Shown here one piece after another: positions 1 through 6,621 of a DNA stretch of 51,583 bases. A model generated the notes under the pieces. The model did not search any database. It had not been told where the DNA came from and saw only the letters and a program-made list of their open reading frames with translations. Numbering within the stretch: position 1 is the first letter of the stretch; every line of letters starts with the position of its first letter. The stretch is from Candidatus Accumulibacter adjunctus (lineage in GTDB: Bacteria; Pseudomonadota; Gammaproteobacteria; Burkholderiales; Rhodocyclaceae), in assembly GCA_000585015.1 (NCBI GenBank), contig JFAX01000003.1, forward strand, positions 162,702 to 214,284. The letters are read 5' to 3'. The position numbers and the translations under genes were made by a program.

Positions 1-410
1 TCGCCTTCATCCGAAATTCCTGCGCCGCCCCCTGGCTGGATCCTGCGCGGATGCGCGTGCTTCTCGCCAAACCCTTTCTGCTGCAACTCGAGTGAGCTGT
101 CGCGGACGGCCCCAGGAACCACCCCGCGCGCTGCGCTCGGTGCAGGGAGAGGCTCGCCCAGAGATCACAACGGAGTTCCTGCCACCGATCGACACCCTCT
201 TCACGGACCCCACACCCGCCGAAGATCCAGCCCTCACTTGCCGCCAGCCTCCAGCAATCTGACCGCTTCAGCGGCGAAAGCGGGGGCTTCCGGCAATCGG
301 GGTGGATTCGGCAGGGTCATGCTTCAGGGCTGCCCGCGCAGGCTGTCCCTATGCCTGCGCAATCGGCCGGTGTACAATCTGACCAATTATTTGACCATAA
401 AGGATTGCTC
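1..410. other. Left-edge non-coding or unresolved stretch
   Basis: No gene can be supported here. A plus-strand frame is open from base 3 to a stop at 93-95 and could be the last 30 codons of a gene entering from the left, but it shows no recognisable motif. The rest holds the upstream region of the toxin-antitoxin pair. TACAAT at 373-378 resembles a -10 box, but I see no convincing -35. A direct repeat of TGACCA lies between there and the start codon and could serve as the autoregulatory operator usual for such pairs; that is inference. Confidence 0.3.
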
Positions 411-644
411 ATGCGAGTCGTCAGCCTGGCTGCGGCCAAGGCCCAGCTCAGCGCGCTCATCCACCAGGCCGAGCAAGGCGAGGAAATCCTCATTACCCGG
501 CACGGCCAGCCGGTCGTTCGCCTGTCGCCGGTGGAACGGCCGAAGCGTTCCGTTGCCTCCCGCGCCACGTTCCGCGAGAAGCTGCCTGGATGGCCGCAGG
601 ACAGCGCCTCGCTGATCCGAGCCGCCCGTGATGAGACGCGGTAG
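411..644 (+). CDS. Phd/YefM-type antitoxin
   Basis: A 77-residue antitoxin expected to neutralise the PIN toxin encoded next and to repress the shared promoter. The N-terminal half has the Phd/YefM pattern: a short strand and helix (RVVSLAAAKAQLSALIHQAE), then GEEILITRHGQPVVRLSPV, the usual DNA-binding and dimerisation fold. The C-terminal 35 residues are charged and probably disordered toxin-binding sequence (FREKLPGW...RAARDE). An upstream in-frame start exists at 351, but ATG 411 has AAGGA at 399-403 and starts where the family starts. The gene ends 2 bp before the toxin start, so the two are surely cotranscribed. Family assignment is firm; autoregulation is inferred from the family. Confidence 0.85.
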   Translation: MRVVSLAAAKAQLSALIHQAEQGEEILITRHGQPVVRLSPVERPKRSVASRATFREKLPGWPQDSASLIRAARDETR

Positions 645-646
645 CG

Positions 647-1081
647 GTGTTCTATCTCGATACGAGTTTTGTCACGCCGCTGCTGCTCACCGAGCCAAGC
701 AGCACCGACGTGGAGGCCTACCTGGGTCAACTTCCGGCGGGCAGCCTGTACATCAGCCACTGGACGGCGCTGGAACTGGCCAGCGTAGTGGCCCGCGAAG
801 TTCGGATGAAACGCCTGTCCGTGGTGCACGCCAACACGGTGCTTGTGGAATTCGACAGTCTCGTGACGGATTCGCTCAACGTGCTGATGCCGACGATTGG
901 CGATTTCGGCCTCGCTCGCGAATATGTCGAGCACTTTGCGGCTGGTCTTCGTGGCGGTGATGCGCTCCATCTGGCGATCGCAGCGAACCACGGCGCGAGA
1001 AAGATCCTGACGCTCGATGCGGGTTTCATCGCTGCAGGCAACCAGTTGAAGCTGCCGGTAACGCGTGGCATCAAGCCATAG
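647..1081 (+). CDS. PIN-domain toxin (VapC-type ribonuclease)
   Basis: A 144-residue PIN-domain endoribonuclease, the toxin of the pair with the upstream Phd-like antitoxin; VapC enzymes usually cleave tRNA or rRNA. The acidic metal site is visible: D5 in FYLDTS, E43 in TALELASV, D105 in LRGGDALHLA and D124 in ILTLDAGF. The order and spacing are normal, so it should be active. The start is GTG at 647, two bases after the antitoxin stop. A Phd-type antitoxin with a PIN toxin is a common hybrid pairing. The CGGTGACAGTAT repeats begin 67 bp behind the stop. RNA specificity cannot be read from sequence. Confidence 0.88.
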   Translation: MFYLDTSFVTPLLLTEPSSTDVEAYLGQLPAGSLYISHWTALELASVVAREVRMKRLSVVHANTVLVEFDSLVTDSLNVLMPTIGDFGLAREYVEHFAAGLRGGDALHLAIAANHGARKILTLDAGFIAAGNQLKLPVTRGIKP

Positions 1082-1147
1082 AACACGACTCGTGCCAGCA
1101 GGCCATTCCCATCGCAGCGCTCCGCGCCGCCGTGCATCGCTTTCTCG

Positions 1148-1221
1148 CAGAAACGGTGACGCAGAAACGGTGACAGTATAGATAATTCCACCAGAAACGG
1201 TGACAGTATAGATAATTCCAC
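1148..1221 (+). repeat. Tandem 30-bp direct repeat with CGGTGACAGTAT core
   Basis: Two perfect head-to-tail 30 bp units lie at 1162-1191 and 1192-1221, preceded by a 13 bp partial unit at 1148-1160. Each begins CAGAAACGGTGACAGTATAG. There is no spacer between units, so this is not a CRISPR array. Relatives of the core occur at 2631, at 2710 (minus strand) and at 3429-3458 (minus strand). The right edge abuts the truncated cas1 tail, suggesting the element is involved in the break. Confidence 0.85.
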
Positions 1222-1225
1222 GGTA

Positions 1226-1348
1226 TTAGCGCATCCGCTCGGCGGCCCGGACGGCGATTAGCGGCGGGCGATGCGCGCGCAGGTGGCGCACTGGATCGAG
1301 GTGTTGCGCGGCGAGGCGCCGGCCTTTCGCCCGTTCAGGGTGCGCTGA
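1226..1348 (+). pseudogene. cas1: cas1 C-terminal remnant with in-frame stop
   Basis: The 120 bp before cas2 translate as the tail of a Cas1 integrase: LAHPLGGPDGD, a TAG stop at 1259-1261, then RRAMRAQVAHWIEVLRGE and a final FRPFRVR before TGA at 1346-1348. From memory, Cas1 tails read ...HPLGG.D.DYR..MR.QV with a closing PFRVR, so TAG appears to replace a tyrosine codon. Everything upstream, including the catalytic residues of Cas1, is missing; the sequence gives way to the tandem repeat that ends at 1221. The 2 bp gap to cas2 is the spacing of an intact cas1-cas2 pair. Identification rests on a short stretch plus position. Confidence 0.6.
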
Positions 1349-1350
1349 CG

Positions 1351-1695
1351 ATGCGTCTCTTGGTGATCGTCTACGACATCGCCGACGACCGCCGCCGCCA
1401 GCGGCTGGCGGGGGTGCTCGGACGGCGCGGCAAGCGCGTGCAGGAGAGCGCCTTCGAGGCTTGGCTGAGCGGCGCCGAGTTGCGCGCGCTGCTCGCCGAG
1501 GTGGCGGCGGTCATCGAGCCGGCTGCCGACGCCGTGCGCGCCTATCCGCTGGCGCCGCGCGCGCTGCTGGCGGCGGCGATCGACGCCAGCAGCGACCGCG
1601 TCGCGCTCTACGTGCTGGCGCCGGCGGACCAGCGCGACGCGCTGTCACTCGGCCGCGGCCTGCCGGTCGACGACTTCCGGCACGCGCTGCTCTGA
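1351..1695 (+). CDS. cas2: CRISPR-associated Cas2
   Basis: A 114-residue Cas2, the small ferredoxin-fold protein that bridges Cas1 dimers during spacer integration. It opens LLVIVYDIADDRRRQRL, with the family's strand-1 aspartate (D9) followed by a basic helix, then GKRVQESAFEAWL, the second strand and helix of the fold. Length is normal, with a longer alanine-rich C-terminus. The ATG follows the broken cas1 tail by 2 bp. No other cas gene, leader or repeat-spacer array lies within the window, so the protein has no visible function here. The reading frame is intact although its partner is destroyed, which suggests recent decay or an unrelated retained role. Confidence 0.85.
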   Translation: MRLLVIVYDIADDRRRQRLAGVLGRRGKRVQESAFEAWLSGAELRALLAEVAAVIEPAADAVRAYPLAPRALLAAAIDASSDRVALYVLAPADQRDALSLGRGLPVDDFRHALL

Positions 1696-2066
1696 CGATC
1701 GCCGCTCGCCGCTGCGCTGCGGCAGCCTGGCCGCCGCCGGCAAAGCCGGCGACGCGCCGACGCACCGACGCACGCCGTTGCCCCGGCGGCGTCGATCGGC
1801 AGCCGGCGGCAGTGGCTGGCGTGGCCGAGAGACGATGCCGCCCTCGCCCTGGCTGCCCCTGGCGGAGGATCCGGGCGGCGATCGCAACCGCGCGCGCACG
1901 GCCCGCTGGCGATCCGCTGCGTTGGGTTGTGGACGCCGATCGGCAACTTTGGGATACTCGTACCGAATTGCGGCGCAAAGCACTCGGCGAGGCTTCTGGT
2001 GTAAGCCATGTCCCTCGACCATTCCTTGAAACACGGACGCCCCCTACTCGGAGTGACTTCGGATTC
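1696..2066. other. Non-coding stretch between cas2 and orphan gene
   Basis: I looked for a CRISPR array and found none: no repeated 25-40 bp unit is present. The sequence is GC-rich and its open frames have no protein-like composition. The last 100 bases become less GC-rich, like the gene that follows. Confidence 0.5.
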
Positions 2067-2615
2067 ATGAAAAATCTGGACGAAGCGGAAGTCCTGGATC
2101 TCATATCGCAGGGAAGAAAGGCGACGCAGCACGTGGTGGTCGCGATGCTCGACGAGCTTGAAGCGGAACATCCCGGTGTCTATCGCGTCATCTACGGCGA
2201 GCCCCGCGACGCCATTGCATCGATCAACAAGGACATGGCCGACCTTTATGTGGATTTGTCATGCGATGTGGTGTGGGTCTATGACCGGGCTTTCGGCAAG
2301 CCTCCGAAAATCGCCAACGAAGAAGACTGGGTGTTAAGGCGCTTGGCGTTGATTGACGCCGAACTCAAGTCGCTGACCAAGGAAATTCCGATGGATGGCC
2401 ATTTCAGGGATCGGCTGCAAGAGCGATTCGTCAAGAGAAGCATCGAGGCGAATGTGCAGCTTGCCTTGTTGAAGCATCTTGAACAGGAAGTACTGAAGTA
2501 CGCTTCCTGGAAAAAGCAGCGCAGCCGCGCCGTCCACATGACCAATAACCTGCTGTTCGTGCTGGTTCGACTGATGGGGGAGTTGTACAGCACGCAAACG
2601 CCCAAGGCAAACTGA
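2067..2615 (+). CDS. Hypothetical protein, 182 aa
   Basis: I do not recognise this protein. It is predicted to be soluble and mainly helical: an N-terminal segment (MKNLDEAEVLDLISQGRKAT), a central aromatic patch around DVVWVYDRAFGKPP, and a basic C-terminal helix (KYASWKKQRSRAVH) followed by a hydrophobic stretch (NNLLFVLVRLMGEL) too short and interrupted to call a membrane anchor. ATG 2067 was chosen because the frame upstream looks non-coding. It is visibly lower in GC than its neighbours, a sign of transfer. Its stop lies 11-15 bp before a plus-strand copy of the CGGTGACAGTAT repeat, so gene and repeat may travel together. Confidence 0.6.
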   Translation: MKNLDEAEVLDLISQGRKATQHVVVAMLDELEAEHPGVYRVIYGEPRDAIASINKDMADLYVDLSCDVVWVYDRAFGKPPKIANEEDWVLRRLALIDAELKSLTKEIPMDGHFRDRLQERFVKRSIEANVQLALLKHLEQEVLKYASWKKQRSRAVHMTNNLLFVLVRLMGELYSTQTPKAN

Positions 2616-2630
2616 TCGCTTGTGCAAGAA

Positions 2631-2710
2631 CGGTGACAGTATCGTCGATTCGTCAAGTTCACAGATTCATTGGCTGAACGGCCTCTGTCAAGATTACGAT
2701 ACTGTCACCG
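2631..2710. repeat. Inverted pair of the CGGTGACAGTAT repeat
   Basis: CGGTGACAGTATCGT at 2631-2645 is matched by its exact reverse complement at 2696-2710, leaving a 50 bp centre. A further minus-strand half-copy (CGGTGACCAC) follows at 2711-2725 and overlaps the end of the DUF4124-like gene. The pair could fold into a hairpin between two convergent genes and may act as a two-way terminator. It may also be a pair of termini left by a small mobile element. Confidence 0.75.
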
Positions 2711-2719
2711 AATCAGTGG

Positions 2720-3292
2720 TCACCGAATCATGTGGGTGGGCCGATTGTCGTTGATGATGGTGCGGTTCTCGATGACCGTCGGTTCATCCATTCCACAGGC
2801 GGCGTACATGCGGCGCTTGGTTGCGTTGATCATCGCCCGGTCATTCTTGATTGAACTTGCCTCGACCTCATAGCTCCGCTGCGCTTCGCGGCACCTCGTG
2901 CTGTTCTGCAACTCAGCGCGCAGATCCGCGCTGGTCCGCCCGGTAAGGCCTCCGCCTTGTCGCTGTTCGGCCTCGGCGATCATGCGCCAGTGCTCTGCAG
3001 TCACCGCCAGCCCCTTGGCACGAGGGAAGTCCCCGCTACCGAGCGCTTCGGCGACCTTCGCGTCGAGCAAGCGGGCGTTCGCGTCCTTCTGCGGTGCCGC
3101 GTACTGCGCTTGCGGCGCGTCCTGCGATGGCCGGGCATTGTCGCCCAGGACCTGTTCCTGTCGCGTCCCACCAGGGCATGGAGCATCCGAGTAGGCAATG
3201 GTCCCGGAAGCGGTCCGGCACTTGTAGTAAGTCTGGCCGAACGCCAGTGAAGGGAGAAAGAGCGCGGAGAGAAAGGCTGCGAGTGGTCTCAT
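2720..3292 (-). CDS. DUF4124-like exported protein
   Basis: A 190-residue secreted protein of unknown role. A signal peptide (residues 1-19, ending SLAFG-Q) is followed by TYYKCRTASGTIAYSDAPC, the DUF4124 pattern with two cysteines that probably form a disulfide in the envelope. A low-complexity linker (DAPQAQYAAPQK) and a helical charged region follow, with two further cysteines (STRCREAQ, YAACGMDE). The C-terminus THMIR and its stop lie inside a repeat copy, so the original end may have been altered by the element. Transcription is convergent with the orphan at 2067. DUF4124 proteins are common in Betaproteobacteria and have no established function. Confidence 0.75.
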   Translation of the reverse strand: MRPLAAFLSALFLPSLAFGQTYYKCRTASGTIAYSDAPCPGGTRQEQVLGDNARPSQDAPQAQYAAPQKDANARLLDAKVAEALGSGDFPRAKGLAVTAEHWRMIAEAEQRQGGGLTGRTSADLRAELQNSTRCREAQRSYEVEASSIKNDRAMINATKRRMYAACGMDEPTVIENRTIINDNRPTHMIR

Positions 3293-3428
3293 GAGTCGTC
3301 TTGTCGGGTGCCGGGGCAGGCGCTGCGAAACGGTAGCGAGATGCGAGACCGGCCGCGTCGAGCGGTGAAAGTGTCCAAGTCAAGTGCCGGTTGCTCTTCC
3401 CATCGCAACGTGATTCGACTGCAATTGG

Positions 3429-3458
3429 GAAACTGTCACCGTTTCTGTCACCGTTTCT
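3429..3458 (-). repeat. Two minus-strand copies of the AGAAACGGTGACAG repeat
   Basis: Read on the minus strand, AGAAACGGTGACAG occurs twice in a row, starting about 9 bp behind the stop of the orphan gene at 3467. This is the same core, in gene-sense orientation, as behind the PIN toxin, the 2067 gene and the DUF4124 gene. Confidence 0.75.
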
Positions 3459-3466
3459 CCACATCG

Positions 3467-3826
3467 TCATACATAGTGTCTGATGAACTCGTAGTAGGCG
3501 CGAGGACCGTCCTTCGAGTGTCGCCGGACGGAGCGGATGATCTTGTCGACGCGGGTATTGAAATCCCGGAGCGTCAGCCCATCGACCTTCTCGACGCGCG
3601 CGCGGGCAATCTGTACGCAGCCGTCGACGATGCCATCGGTCAACGGGTTGCGGGCGACCTTCTCGTTCCTGCCGTAGCCGAATGCCTGCTTGACCGCCAC
3701 CTTGGCGTTCTCCAGACCGAACATGCACAGGGTATCGGTCAAGCTGGGGTGCCGCTCATACTCGGCCTTCAGGCCGCTCTCGATGTCTTGCAGCAAGTCG
3801 ATGTGAGGGTCGTCGCTGAGGTCCAT
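3467..3826 (-). CDS. Conserved hypothetical protein, 119 aa
   Basis: A 119-residue soluble, helical protein that I believe belongs to a conserved but unnamed family; I cannot assign a function. It starts MDLSDDPHIDLLQDIESGLK and contains CMFGLENAKVAVKQAFGYG; its basic end has IIRSVRRHSKDGPRAYYEF. The aromatic-basic C-terminus would suit nucleic-acid or ribosome contact, which is speculation. ATG 3826 was chosen although the frame stays open upstream, where composition becomes irregular. It stands alone between the repeat patch and the CHAT module, transcribed away from the latter. No start has a strong ribosome binding site. Confidence 0.6.
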   Translation of the reverse strand: MDLSDDPHIDLLQDIESGLKAEYERHPSLTDTLCMFGLENAKVAVKQAFGYGRNEKVARNPLTDGIVDGCVQIARARVEKVDGLTLRDFNTRVDKIIRSVRRHSKDGPRAYYEFIRHYV

Positions 3827-4071
3827 GGCTGCTAAATTCACAAGGGTGAGTGGGTCGGAAAATTTTCGCTCGTCGTCATGCAGGTCGCGTTGCACGGCAT
3901 CAGTGTAACCATGCCGGGGCAGCAGCGGCAAGCAGATGGTCGATGCCGGGCGATCCCGCCCGCCCGGCGGCGGAATACTTGCGCTGCGACGACCGCATTG
4001 CCTATGCTGAATGCAGGGCGACGCGGCCTTTCCGGCCGGGTCGAGAGGTCGTGAGTCGGGGCGGGCAGGAC

Positions 4072-6618
4072 ATGGGTGATGGTGCGGCAGCGGTGGGCGT
4101 GACGAGCGACCCGGAGGATCGGCGGCGGCGACTGCAATCGCTGCTTGCCGAACTGGCGGCGCTCGACCTGGAGCGCGACGCGGAGCGCGGGCGCGAGTTG
4201 CTGGCGGAAGCCGCGCAGTACCTCGACCGGGTGGCGGAACCGCGCCGCTGGGCGGCCTTGCGCAGCCGTTACGCTGCGCTGTCGGAGGAGATCGACCCGG
4301 CGGCCGCCGCCGCAGCCTACCGCGACGCGCTCGAGGTCTGGGATCCGGCCAGCGAACGCGACAGCTGGCTGGCGTGCCACGAAGGCATCGGCTGGCTGCT
4401 GGCGCGACAGGCGCCGCTGACGCCGGCGCAGCAGCAGGAGGCGATCGAGCACCTCGAGTGCGCGGTCGGCGAGCGTCCGTACCTCGCGGCGGTCCTCGCG
4501 CCGCTGTATCAGTTCCACACACTGGGTGACCCTTGGGCCAACTGGCGGCAGCGGGTCGCCTACCTCGAGCAGGGTGCGGCGCTCATCGATCGCGACAGCG
4601 AGCCCGAGCGCTGGGCGAGCGCGATGAATGCGCTCGCGGTCGCCTGCCAGGAGGAACCCGATGCCGACTTCGGCGCCGCGCTCGAACGACGGCTCGCACG
4701 GCACGCGCAGGTGCTCGCCGCGTTGCCGGCCGCAGCGACGGGCGCGCGCGTCGAGACCTGGCTCGCGCTCAGCGAGTGCTTCCGCTTCCGCTGCCTGGGC
4801 GACGCCGCGGCCAACCTCGCCACGGCCGAGCGCTACGCCCGCGATGCGCTGGCCGCCTGCCCGCCGGCCGCCGGCTGGCGCCTGCGCGCCGAGGCGCTGC
4901 TCGCGCTGGCGCGCGTGCTCCTGCGGCCCGGCCGCAGCGACGCCGCAGCGCTGGCCGAGGCACGCGCGCTGTGCGACGAGGCGGCACCGCTCATCGACCC
5001 GGCGCTCAGTCCGGCACTGCGGGCGACGGTCGAGAGCTTCCGCAGCGACATCTGCCTCGAGGGCATCGCCGCCGGCGACCTGGCGCAGGTCGAGCCGCTG
5101 CTGGCGCACGGACAGGCCGCGCTGGCGCTGTTGTCGGCGCCGGAAGCGCTGCGCGACCGCCGCGTCGTGCGCCAGGTGATCGCCGACGGCCTGTTGCTGG
5201 CGGGGCGATTCGAGCAGGCCGCAGCGACGCTGCGCGACGCGCTGGCCGACGCGACGACGGCACTCGCCGAGGCGAGCAGCATCGCCGGACGCATGGAGCG
5301 GATTTGGGAGTTCCGCGATTCCGCCGCCCTCCTCGCCCACTGCCTGCTGCGCCTTGGGCGTGACGACGAAGCACTGCTCGCACTCGATCGCGGCAAGGCC
5401 CTCTTCTGGCGGACGGATGACCGCGACTGGACGCGCGCCGATCTCGCCGGCCTGGTGCCGGCCGGCGGGGCGCTGCTCTGCGCCAACTTCGCCGCCGATC
5501 CCGGCGCCGTCACCATCGTCGCCGCGGGTGGCAGCGAGACGGTGTGGCTGCCCCACTTCGGGCGCCAGCGCCTGCTGCAACTGCAACGCGGTGATGCGCA
5601 TGCGACGGCGCTCGGCGGCTGGCTGCTCGCCTACCATCAGCAGCATGCGCAGGCGGCGGCGTGGCGGCAGATGATCGACGAGACCGGCCGCGTCCTCTTC
5701 GACGAGCTCTGGCGGCCGCTTCTGCAGCGGCTGCCGGCGCTCGGCGTCGCCGCGGACGGTGAACTGCTGTGGTTGCACCAGGGCGGCAGCAGCGTCTTTC
5801 CGCTGCACGCGGCGTGGTACGCGGACGATCGAGGCGAGCGACACTGGCTGCTCGACGAGCATGTGATCCGCTACGCGCCTTCGATTCGCGCCCTCCTCGC
5901 GGCACGCCCGGCGAACGACGGTCGCGCGTCGGCGCTGCTGGTCGCCGATCCGCTGCGCGACCTGCCCTTTGCCACCGTCGAGTGCGCCTGGGTGCAGCAG
6001 GCGCTCGCCACGCCGGCCACGCTGCTCGGCAACGACGAGGCGACACCGGCGGCAGTAGTCGCGGCGCTCGGCCGCGTCGACATCCTGCATCTCGCGACGC
6101 ACGCGCGCTTCGACCTCCAGCGCCCGCTGCAATCGTGCGTCTTCCTCGCCGGCGGCGAGCGGCTGACGATCGAATCGCTGCTGCCCGCGCTCGCCGGCCG
6201 GCCGCCGGCGCTGCTCGCCCTGTCGGCCTGCGAGACGGCGATGGCGCGCGTCGCCTCGACCCCCGACGAGTCGCTCGGCTTTCCCGCCGCCTTCCTGCAC
6301 GCCGGTACGCGCAGCGTGCTCGCCTCGCTCTGGCCGGTGGACGACGTCGCGTCGGCCTTCCTCGTCGGCCGCTTCTACCGCGAACTGGCCGGCGGCGCGA
6401 AGCCGCCGGCATGCGCGTTGCGCGACGCGCAGCACTGGCTGCGGACGGTGAGCGTCGCCGAACTGATGGCGCTCCTGCGGACGGCGAAGGAGCTGCCGCC
6501 GCCGGCCGGTCCGCTCGCGGCGGCCACGCGCAGTGCGTTGCGCAGTCACGCCGCGGACCACCGTCCGTACGCGGCGCCGTGGTTCTGGGCGGCATTCATC
6601 ATTTGTGGAAGGGAGTGA
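4072..6618 (+). CDS. TPR-CHAT caspase-like protease
   Basis: An 848-residue protein with a long helical, TPR-like N-terminal half (about residues 20-500; repeated A/L-rich helix pairs such as AEAAQYLDRVAEP and AALLAHCLLRLGRDDEALLAL) and a C-terminal CHAT protease domain (about 530-848). The catalytic pair is visible: H677 in HLATHARF and C720 in ALSACETA, followed by GFPAAFLHAGTRSVLASLW, the family's hallmark. CHAT proteases are caspase relatives that cleave a partner after a sensor domain is triggered. ATG 4072 was chosen; GTG 4051, preceded by GAGAGG, is an alternative. The next gene starts 3 bp after the stop. No transmembrane segment is evident. The family call is firm; trigger and substrate are unknown. 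Confidence 0.88.
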   Translation: MGDGAAAVGVTSDPEDRRRRLQSLLAELAALDLERDAERGRELLAEAAQYLDRVAEPRRWAALRSRYAALSEEIDPAAAAAAYRDALEVWDPASERDSWLACHEGIGWLLARQAPLTPAQQQEAIEHLECAVGERPYLAAVLAPLYQFHTLGDPWANWRQRVAYLEQGAALIDRDSEPERWASAMNALAVACQEEPDADFGAALERRLARHAQVLAALPAAATGARVETWLALSECFRFRCLGDAAANLATAERYARDALAACPPAAGWRLRAEALLALARVLLRPGRSDAAALAEARALCDEAAPLIDPALSPALRATVESFRSDICLEGIAAGDLAQVEPLLAHGQAALALLSAPEALRDRRVVRQVIADGLLLAGRFEQAAATLRDALADATTALAEASSIAGRMERIWEFRDSAALLAHCLLRLGRDDEALLALDRGKALFWRTDDRDWTRADLAGLVPAGGALLCANFAADPGAVTIVAAGGSETVWLPHFGRQRLLQLQRGDAHATALGGWLLAYHQQHAQAAAWRQMIDETGRVLFDELWRPLLQRLPALGVAADGELLWLHQGGSSVFPLHAAWYADDRGERHWLLDEHVIRYAPSIRALLAARPANDGRASALLVADPLRDLPFATVECAWVQQALATPATLLGNDEATPAAVVAALGRVDILHLATHARFDLQRPLQSCVFLAGGERLTIESLLPALAGRPPALLALSACETAMARVASTPDESLGFPAAFLHAGTRSVLASLWPVDDVASAFLVGRFYRELAGGAKPPACALRDAQHWLRTVSVAELMALLRTAKELPPPAGPLAAATRSALRSHAADHRPYAAPWFWAAFIICGRE

Positions 6619-6621
6619 AAA

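Noticed and set aside
1-95. C-terminal end of a gene entering from the left
   Set aside because: The open frame of about 30 codons shows no recognisable motif; kept only as a possibility in the left-edge entry.
1148-1221. CRISPR array next to cas2
   Set aside because: The 30 bp units are directly adjacent with no spacers between them, and the core recurs behind unrelated genes on both strands.
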